Assembly: GCA_003233175.1 (NCBI GenBank)
Contig: QIKY01000223.1
Span: 1 to 40,778 of the forward strand
Origin: Planctomycetaceae bacterium
GTDB lineage: Bacteria > Planctomycetota > Planctomycetia > Pirellulales > Pirellulaceae
Reading direction: 5' to 3'
Length of the DNA stretch: 40,778 bases
The translations under genes and the position numbers were made by a program. Positions 24,077 through 32,444 of the stretch are shown in pieces; within the stretch, counting starts at the first letter, position 1; every line of letters starts with the position of its first letter. The notes below the pieces were generated by a model, which was given only the letters and a program-made list of their open reading frames with translations, was not told the origin of the DNA and ran no database searches.

Positions 24077-25147
24077 ATGTCCACCAAACTCACAATCTCG
24101 ATATTGTTCTTCGCCTGCTGGTTCGCAACCCCAGGGTTCGCACAAGAGGAAATGGCGCCAGGGAAGGCGTCGCTGGTCGTGTTGCGCAATGGCCGCACTC
24201 TGGTTGGAGAGGCGACCTACCAAGGAGACCGCTACCTGATTCGACTTGCCGCCGGCGGAGAAATCTCGCTCAAACAAAACGATATTGAGTTTGTCTGCCG
24301 AGATGTCGGGGAGGCTTATCTTTTCAAAAGCCGCAAAATATCGCCGAAAAGCGCGAGGCAACATCTCGATCTGGCCGAATGGTGCCTGCGGCAATCGCTC
24401 TATTCCCGGGCGGCGTCTGAATTGATGGCCGCCATGGAGATCGATCCTAAAAACAAACGCATTGCGCGCCTGGAGCGTCGGCTGACATTAGCGGTAAGTC
24501 CGCCGGTGGTGCTGCCTGCGGCATCAACCGAGAAGTCGAACTTCGTCAGCATGCAAGATATTGAGGAAAGCGTAAGCCAGCTCGATCTGGCCACCGTGAA
24601 GGAGTTTCGCACCCATGTGCAGCCGCTGTTGTTGAACCGCTGCCACGGTTGCCATGGCATGTCGGCGGAGAACGAATTTCGTTTGTTTCGTCCGTTCAAG
24701 GGCCGCGACATTACTCGTCGCACGACGCAGAGAAACATGTACGCGGCGATCAAAATGATTGATCGGGGGAATCCCAAAAAAAGCCTTCTCCTGACGCAAC
24801 CGGTCGTCGCTCACGGCGGGACCGATCCCATTCTAACCAGCCAAAATCAGACGCAAATCGCGAGGCTGAAAGTCTGGGTGTGGATGGTCGCCCAGGGGCC
24901 GCAATCGCGGCGTCCGCACACGATCCAGCGACCCGATTTGTCGCTCCTGCAGAACAAACGCCATGGCGGTTCTCCGCCGCCAAGAAACGACGCGGCGTCT
25001 TCGGCATTGCATACGGCCCCGTTGCACACGGCCCCGTTGCACACGGCTTGGTCGCCGAAGTCGGATCCCTTCGACCCCGCCGCCTTCAACCGACTCTATT
25101 CCTCGGATAAGGAAAATTTGCCGTCCGACAATGCCGCCAGGAATTGA
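24077..25147 (+). CDS. Secreted single-CxxCH protein, planctomycete cytochrome-like
   Basis: A 356-residue exported protein with signal peptide (about 1-22, ending PGFAQ). Residues 30-90 form a small beta domain (SLVVLRNGRTLVGEATYQG, 'VLRNG' type). A helical, TPR-like stretch (WCLRQSLYSRAASELMAAME) follows. After this comes one c-type haem motif, RCHGCHG (Cys189-His193), in a context like the N-terminal cytochrome domain of planctomycete PSCyt1 proteins (VKEFRTHVQPLLLNRCHGCH). The tail is low-complexity with three LHTAP/LHTAW units from a 15-bp tandem repeat. Its last 52 bp overlap the convergent Nudix gene. The partner and function are unknown; electron transfer is inferred from the haem motif. 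Confidence 0.8.
   Translation: MSTKLTISILFFACWFATPGFAQEEMAPGKASLVVLRNGRTLVGEATYQGDRYLIRLAAGGEISLKQNDIEFVCRDVGEAYLFKSRKISPKSARQHLDLAEWCLRQSLYSRAASELMAAMEIDPKNKRIARLERRLTLAVSPPVVLPAASTEKSNFVSMQDIEESVSQLDLATVKEFRTHVQPLLLNRCHGCHGMSAENEFRLFRPFKGRDITRRTTQRNMYAAIKMIDRGNPKKSLLLTQPVVAHGGTDPILTSQNQTQIARLKVWVWMVAQGPQSRRPHTIQRPDLSLLQNKRHGGSPPPRNDAASSALHTAPLHTAPLHTAWSPKSDPFDPAAFNRLYSSDKENLPSDNAARN
25007..25051 (+). repeat. 15-bp tandem repeat x3 coding for Leu-His-Thr-Ala-Pro
   Basis: Unit TTGCACACGGCCCCG occurs three times; the first has CATA for CACA and the third ends TTGG. It is in frame within the C-terminal tail of the CxxCH protein. Confidence 0.9.
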
Positions 25148-25545
25148 TGGTTACTCTCCAGCAAGCCCGGCAGCACGCGTAGTTCCTCCAGCGTAAACCA
25201 TTGGAACGACGCCACCTCTTCAGGACACGGCCGAATTTCGGCGTTGTGGTCGATTTCGGCCTGCCACCAGGCCAGTTCGACCCGCCACGCCGTTCGGCTG
25301 CGCCACAGCCGCCGGACCGGCCGGGCCACAACGCCCAATTCCTCCATCATTTCGCGAGAAATCGTTTCGTGCTCGCATTCCCCCGGCTCGATGCCGCCGC
25401 CCGGAAAACAATACGCTCCGGGCGCTTCCACGGTGAGCGAGCGGCGAATCACCAACAAATGCTGCTCTCGCCGCACCACGGCAACCGCCCCGCGGCGCAG
25501 CGGCGCCGAAGAGGGAGCGTTCGGCAATTCAGAATGATTGGTCAT
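25096..25545 (-). CDS. Nudix hydrolase
   Basis: A 149-residue Nudix protein, which hydrolyses nucleoside diphosphates linked to another group using Mg2+. The Nudix box is perfect: G-x5-E-x7-REMMEELGV within GGGIEPGECEHETIS followed by REMMEELG. The flanking beta strands (RRGAVAVVRREQHLLVIRRS, VELAWWQAEID) are of MutT type. The start is ATG at 25545. The specific substrate cannot be inferred. It is convergent with, and overlaps by 52 bp, the CxxCH protein gene. The giant membrane-protein gene ends upstream of it in the same direction, separated by a terminator hairpin. Confidence 0.93.
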   Translation of the reverse strand: MTNHSELPNAPSSAPLRRGAVAVVRREQHLLVIRRSLTVEAPGAYCFPGGGIEPGECEHETISREMMEELGVVARPVRRLWRSRTAWRVELAWWQAEIDHNAEIRPCPEEVASFQWFTLEELRVLPGLLESNHQFLAALSDGKFSLSEE

Positions 25546-25569
25546 CTGCGGAACTCCGTTGCATTGCGG

Positions 25570-25602
25570 AAAAGCCCGGCATTTTCAAAATGCCGGGCTT
25601 TT
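25570..25602. terminator. Hairpin terminator after the giant gene cluster
   Basis: Perfect hairpin AAAAGCCCGGCATTTT and complement with a one-base centre and T-tracts on both sides. It lies 28 bp beyond the stop of the leftward giant gene and before the Nudix start. Confidence 0.82.
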
Positions 25603-25630
25603 AGTTCGGGAAATAGATTTGAGCAAGTCG

Positions 25631-28600
25631 TCAGGCGCGGCGGCGGGTGGTCGCGGTGCTGGTGGTGGCGGTCAGGGAGTAGTCCCATTGGTTGGCGGCG
25701 GCGAGGCTTCGCGATGACTTCCAATTCCCCTGTCTCCAAGACCCCCACACCGCGACCGCCGCGAACAACACTCCAACCCAGGCGGGCGTCAGCCAAAGAT
25801 ACCAGGCGATTCCCCAGAGCACGCCGAAGGCGGGCGCCCACGTGGCCAGAAAAGGCGCCGCACTGGCGCCCGTCGCCTTGCAACGCAGCCACCACAAATG
25901 GACAATCGCGGCGGCCCAGGCAATCGCCAACGCCAAAAACACGCTTGGCGTGTCGACGGAAGTCGATTCTTTCAGTCGCACCAGCACAACATTCTCGCCG
26001 CCCCGATGCACCGTCCGACGAACCACCACGCCATCGGCGGCGCTGGTGGTCAAACCGCGCCAAGGGTGTTCCCGCTGCACGAACGGAGAGGCCAACAACC
26101 CAATCCGATTGGTGTTTTTGGCAATTCCCTCGAGCAGCGTCGCCAATTCTTGAGGATCAACTTCCGCATTTTTCGCCTCCGCTTGCCGGGCCAAGGCGGC
26201 CTGGCAGTTCTCCAAACGATACAAAAACCCTTCGCCCCAACTTTCCAACTCACTCTCGGTCAGATTCGCCGCGACGTCGGTTGGCAGGTCGAGCAGGAAA
26301 GCCAAGGCGCGCAGGCGAAAAACGTTCTGGCGGGTTGGGTCGGCCGCCGCCGAATCGGTGGCTATTCTGTCGGCCAGAGTCGAGCGGGCGATGAGGGTCC
26401 CTAAGGAGCGCTCGACCGGAATCGCGGCCAACTCCGGCGCGGTAATCCGCCAGGGCGCTCCGCGCGAGGTCGGCGCCTGGGCGGTTCCCTGAAACACCAC
26501 CTCCAGGTGTTGCGGCAAAATCGTGGACTGCAAATGCACCCGCCACCGATTCGGTACATGAGAATCAACCACCGCGGCGGCGCCGCCAATGCGCACACTG
26601 ACCAGGCGAACACCCGCCGGAGCGACCACCTCGCAGTTGGCCAGTCCTGAGGGCTCCAAATCAAACCCCACGACGCCGTGGTAAGAAGCGTTGGCGTCCC
26701 AGACGATTTTTGCGTCGGCGAGCCTGACCAGCGGGTCTCCCACGAATTGCTCCACGCGCTCCAGCAAGGCGCTAAAGCCGGGCGCGACCACCTGGTAGGT
26801 TTTCCATTCGTCGTGATCGTCGTAGCGTCCTGGGAATATGTCGGGCAAGGGCGCCGGCCTCAAGCCCCGCACGCGCCAGGAAACAAGCTGTTGCTGTACT
26901 TGCAACGGCGCGGCCAAATACCGCTGGGGTTCTTGAACGTTGAGAAATTGAACATCGGGCGAACGAATGCCTTCTCCCGGCGATACGGTCAGTTTCGAGG
27001 TAATGGAAAAAGTAAATTCATCGTCGATGGCCTGTTTGGGCCTGAGCACCAGTTCGCGCCGGTTCCGACCTGGAATCTTTACGACTTCGTACGGTATTGC
27101 TGGTTGGATTTCGATTTGCTCGGGCCAATCGTCTGGTGTTTCGAGCCTGACTTCGTCGATCACTCCACGGCCCACCACTTCGACGCGTCCATCGAGCGCG
27201 GCCTCCCAGCCGTCTTCACGACGCCTCATTCCGGTGAGCAGCCACCCGCGAACCCGCGGTCGATTTAACGAGACTCGCAACAGAATGGGAGCGGGCTTCG
27301 GTGCGGCGTCGCGGGGCGCGGCGCCCAACCTCATCAGACTGGCGGCCAAACGCCCGCTGCCGGCGAGAAACGATTGCAGTTCGTCTTGTTCGACCGCTGC
27401 GTAACCCGGCGCTTCGAGCAATTCCACATTCACGCCAGGCCGCCGGTAAATGCGTATTTGTTCCGATTCCACATCGCACGCTTCCATTTCAAAACGCGGC
27501 AACGCGGTTTTCCCGATGCGGCTGCTCGGCTGTTCCGCCTGCACAATGATTTGGTGCGGCTGGTCGAGTTTGGAGGCCAGGAAGATTACCAACTCGCCCG
27601 CGTTTTGGCTCCAATGCAGCAACTGCTCTTGCCCGTTCTCGAGTACCGAAACGCTGCGAACCTTCACGTCTTGGGGCAGTTTCACGCGATGTTGAAAAAA
27701 ACCGCCGCCGCTCGGCGAGACACTCACCCGGAGCAAGAGTTTCGTATGCTGCTGTAGTTCATCTTGGAGGGCGCCATAGCTGACCGTCAGTGTTTGCGAA
27801 GCCCTGGCCGATACCGCCCTGGGCTGGATGCGCAACCCCCAATCTTGTTGATCGTTGGCGTCCAGGCTGACGACAAAATCGGGCGCGGCGTCGGCTTCAT
27901 TCCAACGGTCGGTGAAATCCGAAGCGACCACGCGCTCCAACTCCGCCATTGCGTCGAACTCGTATTCCAGCAGCGGGTCGACGCTCACGGCCAACCAACG
28001 CCGCGTTACTTGTTCAGCAACTCCGCCCACGCGGGGTGTTCGCAAAACCCCGACTCCCTCGCTGCGAGCGAGCAGGAAAGAAGCCTGCACCAGAGCTTGC
28101 TTGCTCTTTTCCCCCGGCATGAAGGAAAGGGCGAACGTGTTTTCACCGACCTCGTGCGTTTCTTTCAGGGTCGCCGCCGGAGCCGCCTCGATTCGCAGTC
28201 GTTTCAGGCGAGGATCGGCGTACAATTCGATTTTCGAGAGCAGAGATTCTTCGCTGGAAAAGCGAAACTGTCCGTCCAACACGACCGATCCCGGTTTCAC
28301 CCGCAGCCATAACAATTCCTCCACCGAGACGCCCCGCGTAGGATTGTCGGCGGGTGTTGCGTCGCCCCATTCGATTCGCAGTTGATCGGTGGGCCCCAAT
28401 TGCACCGAGGTCTGGCCTTCTTCCGGTCGAAAGACTTCCGCCCCCAATGCGGAGAGGCACTTTGGCGCCGAGCGGCCAGTAGGGTACGTCATTTGGAGCG
28501 TGGCTTGCGATACCCGGGGGATGCGAACCTCAAACCCCGATCGGCGTTCATTCGCCACCACTCTGGGCAAGAACTCGAATTCCAGCGTATGATCGCCCGG

Positions 28601-31600
28601 CGGCACGCCATGAACGAGCAGCGCGTGTTCGTCGGCGCTCCACTCGAACGAAGTGGATATTCCGTCGATGCGCACTGAATCGGCAAGCAGGTCGAGGTCG
28701 TCGCGCCGCAGCGGCAAGGAAAAATCGCCGCTCAATTCGACAGCATGTATGTTGAACGACGCAGCCAGCCCGGCCACCTCTAATGTATTTCCGGCAGCGT
28801 GAAAACCGAGCGTGTATTGGGCGGCGGCGATCACCGATTCGCTCGTTTTGAAGGTAACGGCGGCGGCCGCCCGATGAATTCGGTCGTAGAACGTTCGCGG
28901 CAGGCGAACGTAATCGCCGGTCTGCTTTCCTTCTTCGTCGACAGGAAAGACGACCGGGAAGATCTTGCGGGCGGCTTTGTTCGGAGGCCTGTTCTTGGGC
29001 GGCTGGGCGTCTTGTGCGGCGGCGTCTTGTGCGGAAGCTCGGCTTATTGCGCCTGCGTAGAGGAATCCATGCGTCAGCGCGGCCAGCAGCACGACGCTCA
29101 GTCCGACGTGGGTCATGGTGGTGGAGCCTCCGCCGCCCCGCTGGACTTCAAGCTGACTCAGGCGAGGGTTCGCGCCAGATTTCTTGCGCAAAACGCAGGC
29201 CGCTCCCGACGCGATCACGGCCAGAAAACTGGCCGTCGCCAACGGCGCGTATCCTGGCGGCGTTAGAATCGCGGCGATGGCGGTGAGCCCCGCCAACGGC
29301 GCCAGAAAATCAAGGCGCCAAGCAAGTAATGTGTAAAAGAAGAGTGAAAACAGCAGAAAGCAGCCGCAGGCGATGAGCGAGATTTGAGTGGTGTTAAAAA
29401 CTTGCAGCCCCGGTTGTCGTCCTCGGCGCAACGGTATTTCCAGAATCTGCCAACCGGTTTCTCCCGAGTTGGCTGTCGACGCTCCGGCGCGATCGCGCCA
29501 GGGCGGCGCCTCACCCGCAGGGCCGCGCGTCAAATGGCCCAGCAGCGCTGACCGGTTTTTAGGGTGCTCGACTTCCACACGTGGCTGAACCGAGGGTTTC
29601 AAAAACGGTCCCAGCAAACGCCGCAACCACGATGCAGGACTTCCCTTTGGCGTTTCCGATATCACATATCCTTGATAACTAGGCGGCAGCCAAACCGACC
29701 AACGACGTGCGAGCACGGGAGCGTCGAACACAACTTGCGGCATGCCAATTTGAGTTTCCGTGCGCCAGGGCGGCGTGCGCGTGGCGAAACTCAAGCGAAT
29801 TTGCGAGAACCGCGTTTCTCGATCCAACGGCAAACGCAGCCGTGGCGGCGACGTGGGCGGCAATGCTACCGAAATCGTTTTGCCGTCAATCTGGGCCGAA
29901 AGGAAGCGGACTTCCACCGGCAGCTCAATCGAAATTGCGTCATCGCCGGAATTCTCCACATGCAATTCGAGCACATGGTTGGCCGATCCTGAAGGCGTGA
30001 GTTTCGAGGTCATGTTCGCCCGCCAGATCCACGCCAAGGGCTGTAGCGTTTCCGTGCGCCGCGCATGCAAACCGGCCTGCTGCGAAGGGCGGTAGCGAAA
30101 TTCCGAACGCACCAGCGCTAGGTTTTCGTCGCCCTCGGTGGAAACTGGAATGGGGGCCAAGCCGACCGATTCCAACCGCCAATGTTCAGAGACGGCGGCG
30201 ACAACCGCCAAGGCTCCCGTCTGGCTTAACGACTCCGGCAGCGAAGCCAGCGACAAATCGACCGCATCGCTGGCGGAAATATCTCGCACGGCGCGCACGC
30301 GAAAGCGGTCTGACCGAGGGCTGCGAAACGTCAGCTCCCATGTTTCGCGAGATATTCCAGGCGCCGCCGTTGTCAGCAAACGCGATGAAAGCAGCGCCTC
30401 AGGTTCGGTGTCGAGCGACCAACGCAGCGGCGCCGAACGCGCTCGGGTGAAGTCTACCAGCAGGCGACTCATGGGCGTTTCCGGAGAACACTGTATCTCA
30501 TACGATTCGGTCAGCCGGCCATCTCGCAACAATGTTTCCATGCGGATTTCGGTGGTGAAGCGAGGCTCCCGTTTGATGGTCGTGAGGCGATATCGCCCGG
30601 CGTGGGGCCCGTAGCGAAAGAGGAGTTTTCCGCTCACCGGCGAGATCAGATCGGCATAGGAATCTGGCAGGGCGTCGGGGTCGAGGCGTTGCGTGTCGGC
30701 TCCGCCATCCAGCCGCACCAGCAAGGGCGGCTTGGCTTCCACGGCAACTAGGTTCAGCGTGCTGTGCGCTTCATGGATCGACAAACGAAAGACGTCGTCT
30801 GCGGAAATAACCCGGCGCGATTCCGTTCTGCGTCGATGCGCCTGAACCATTAGTTGAATCGGGTTTCCAGGGTTCAGCGACTTGTTCAGACGGATCTTGA
30901 GAACCTGGGTGCGTTGCCGGCCGGTCGTTATTTCCCACGAGTGGAGGATATCGGCCAGACCTTGTGCGTCTTCGGCGAAAACATCGAGCGAATCGATTTC
31001 CCAACGTCGGGGCGCATCGGCCAATAATTCGAACGTTTCGCCTTGTTGGGTCGCCACCTCGGCCACAAACGCGGCGGACATCGAGGCGGCGTCGATCTCG
31101 AGCGTGACGCCCGATTGCATCGTCAGGCGGCTCGGCAGCGGAGTTAACCGCACCGCGATGGCGGAGTCGTCGTTGAGGCGGCGAATTTCGAAAATATCGC
31201 CGCCGGCAATAGCCGGCAAGGGCCGCACCTGCGATTGTCGGCACTCGCGCAACTGCAAATCGGCCAGAGCCAAGCCACGCGGAATGAGTAAGGTTGCGGA
31301 GCCTTCACTCCAGGCGCCGCCTTTCAGCCGAATCGAGGGCAACTCCCAGGCGGCGTCGAAACGTAGGGGCGCCAAGGCGCGAATGCGAACAGTGCGGCTC
31401 GCCCCCTTGAGTTCCTCGTCAAGATCAAGGGTAATTCGTTGTCGTCCTGCAACGTCCGAGGCGACTCGCCAGGCAACTTTTCGGGCCTCCAGCGAAACCT
31501 CGGCAACTTGAAGCGACTCGTCGAGTTCGAATTCCAAACGATTGACGAGCGCCTCAGCGAGATCGATTTCAATGTCCGACGTCAACTCCAATCCTCGCTG

Positions 31601-32440
31601 GTCGAAACGGTAGGAATCTCGTTGGCGCCAAAGTGGTTTTCGCATTTCGCCCAGCGCTGTTTTCGGTGTGATTCGCAAGGTAATCCGTGAACGACCGCCA
31701 AACACGATCAACCACTTTTTCAGCGAGTTTTTCTCGACGTTTGTTGTATCGGCGTCGGCTGTTTCGTCGGCGTCCTTTGTATCGTCGTTCACCAGCGGCT
31801 CTATCCAGGCGTCGTCGGCGGTGGGAACCGCGCCGCGCGGAAGCAGGAGCGTCATTCGAGAGATGGGGCATGCCGGAACCGTGATATCAAATTCGATCTC
31901 GCCGCGTTGGCCGATTTTCCCCTGCAAGCTCCAATCGCAGAGGAGGTCGCCGGACCGCGCGACATCAACAACAAAACCTCCGCTTTGCGTGTTGCCGGCC
32001 AACGCCGCAGGACTTTCCTGGTCCGACCAGGCAACCTGCTCCACCGCCAAACGCAGCGGCCAGAGGCGAAGCCGAGCGGGAGCGTCGTGTTCATAAGTGA
32101 TCGACCAACGCGCGGCGCCATCCACCAATTGTGTGTCGTCCAAACGGGCCGAGTATTCCGCGACTTGCAGGCGTGGCGAGAGGCTCTCGTTCTTCAATTC
32201 CTTGCGGCGCGATAACGATTCCAGAAGTTTTTCGAACCGCTCGCGTTTCATCGGCATGTATTCGCCGAACCGTTCGGCGACATTCTTTTGGGGAACATAC
32301 AAACGCCGAAACTGGAGTGGGGCGCTCGCATCCACCGCCGCTACGGCGGGCTGCGCGGGCTGTTGCGCGGAAACGACGCCGCACCCCCACGCCGCCAGCA
32401 GCACGATGCTTATCGGTTTGAAGGAAAAGGCAAACGACAT
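25631..32440 (-). CDS. Giant exported membrane protein, two fused paralogous units
   Basis: A 2,269-residue protein of no family I recognise. I chose ATG at 32440, preceded by GAGG and 4 nt after the previous stop; a clear signal peptide ends VVSAQ. Unit B (about 27-1108) is a large beta-rich ectodomain beginning LYVPQKNVAERFGEYMPMKR, ending in membrane segments at about 1015-1095. At residue 1109 a Met starts a second signal-like stretch (MTHVGLSVVLLAALTHGFLY, then ASAQD). Unit C (1136-2269) follows, starting with YVRLPRTFYDRIHRA and ending in membrane segments at 2167-2245. The units share layout with each other and with the upstream gene. It is probably an envelope or surface component; function is unknown. 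Confidence 0.88.
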   Translation of the reverse strand: MSFAFSFKPISIVLLAAWGCGVVSAQQPAQPAVAAVDASAPLQFRRLYVPQKNVAERFGEYMPMKRERFEKLLESLSRRKELKNESLSPRLQVAEYSARLDDTQLVDGAARWSITYEHDAPARLRLWPLRLAVEQVAWSDQESPAALAGNTQSGGFVVDVARSGDLLCDWSLQGKIGQRGEIEFDITVPACPISRMTLLLPRGAVPTADDAWIEPLVNDDTKDADETADADTTNVEKNSLKKWLIVFGGRSRITLRITPKTALGEMRKPLWRQRDSYRFDQRGLELTSDIEIDLAEALVNRLEFELDESLQVAEVSLEARKVAWRVASDVAGRQRITLDLDEELKGASRTVRIRALAPLRFDAAWELPSIRLKGGAWSEGSATLLIPRGLALADLQLRECRQSQVRPLPAIAGGDIFEIRRLNDDSAIAVRLTPLPSRLTMQSGVTLEIDAASMSAAFVAEVATQQGETFELLADAPRRWEIDSLDVFAEDAQGLADILHSWEITTGRQRTQVLKIRLNKSLNPGNPIQLMVQAHRRRTESRRVISADDVFRLSIHEAHSTLNLVAVEAKPPLLVRLDGGADTQRLDPDALPDSYADLISPVSGKLLFRYGPHAGRYRLTTIKREPRFTTEIRMETLLRDGRLTESYEIQCSPETPMSRLLVDFTRARSAPLRWSLDTEPEALLSSRLLTTAAPGISRETWELTFRSPRSDRFRVRAVRDISASDAVDLSLASLPESLSQTGALAVVAAVSEHWRLESVGLAPIPVSTEGDENLALVRSEFRYRPSQQAGLHARRTETLQPLAWIWRANMTSKLTPSGSANHVLELHVENSGDDAISIELPVEVRFLSAQIDGKTISVALPPTSPPRLRLPLDRETRFSQIRLSFATRTPPWRTETQIGMPQVVFDAPVLARRWSVWLPPSYQGYVISETPKGSPASWLRRLLGPFLKPSVQPRVEVEHPKNRSALLGHLTRGPAGEAPPWRDRAGASTANSGETGWQILEIPLRRGRQPGLQVFNTTQISLIACGCFLLFSLFFYTLLAWRLDFLAPLAGLTAIAAILTPPGYAPLATASFLAVIASGAACVLRKKSGANPRLSQLEVQRGGGGSTTMTHVGLSVVLLAALTHGFLYAGAISRASAQDAAAQDAQPPKNRPPNKAARKIFPVVFPVDEEGKQTGDYVRLPRTFYDRIHRAAAAVTFKTSESVIAAAQYTLGFHAAGNTLEVAGLAASFNIHAVELSGDFSLPLRRDDLDLLADSVRIDGISTSFEWSADEHALLVHGVPPGDHTLEFEFLPRVVANERRSGFEVRIPRVSQATLQMTYPTGRSAPKCLSALGAEVFRPEEGQTSVQLGPTDQLRIEWGDATPADNPTRGVSVEELLWLRVKPGSVVLDGQFRFSSEESLLSKIELYADPRLKRLRIEAAPAATLKETHEVGENTFALSFMPGEKSKQALVQASFLLARSEGVGVLRTPRVGGVAEQVTRRWLAVSVDPLLEYEFDAMAELERVVASDFTDRWNEADAAPDFVVSLDANDQQDWGLRIQPRAVSARASQTLTVSYGALQDELQQHTKLLLRVSVSPSGGGFFQHRVKLPQDVKVRSVSVLENGQEQLLHWSQNAGELVIFLASKLDQPHQIIVQAEQPSSRIGKTALPRFEMEACDVESEQIRIYRRPGVNVELLEAPGYAAVEQDELQSFLAGSGRLAASLMRLGAAPRDAAPKPAPILLRVSLNRPRVRGWLLTGMRRREDGWEAALDGRVEVVGRGVIDEVRLETPDDWPEQIEIQPAIPYEVVKIPGRNRRELVLRPKQAIDDEFTFSITSKLTVSPGEGIRSPDVQFLNVQEPQRYLAAPLQVQQQLVSWRVRGLRPAPLPDIFPGRYDDHDEWKTYQVVAPGFSALLERVEQFVGDPLVRLADAKIVWDANASYHGVVGFDLEPSGLANCEVVAPAGVRLVSVRIGGAAAVVDSHVPNRWRVHLQSTILPQHLEVVFQGTAQAPTSRGAPWRITAPELAAIPVERSLGTLIARSTLADRIATDSAAADPTRQNVFRLRALAFLLDLPTDVAANLTESELESWGEGFLYRLENCQAALARQAEAKNAEVDPQELATLLEGIAKNTNRIGLLASPFVQREHPWRGLTTSAADGVVVRRTVHRGGENVVLVRLKESTSVDTPSVFLALAIAWAAAIVHLWWLRCKATGASAAPFLATWAPAFGVLWGIAWYLWLTPAWVGVLFAAVAVWGSWRQGNWKSSRSLAAANQWDYSLTATTSTATTRRRA
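29116..29131 (-). promoter_or_regulatory. Possible internal ribosome-binding site and start at the unit B/C joint
   Basis: On the minus strand GGAGG (29131-29127) lies 10 nt before an in-frame ATG (29116) that opens a signal-peptide-like sequence. Translation from here would give a separate 1,161-residue protein (unit C). It could be a relic of two formerly separate genes or a live internal start. Confidence 0.4.
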
Positions 32441-32444
32441 AGAC

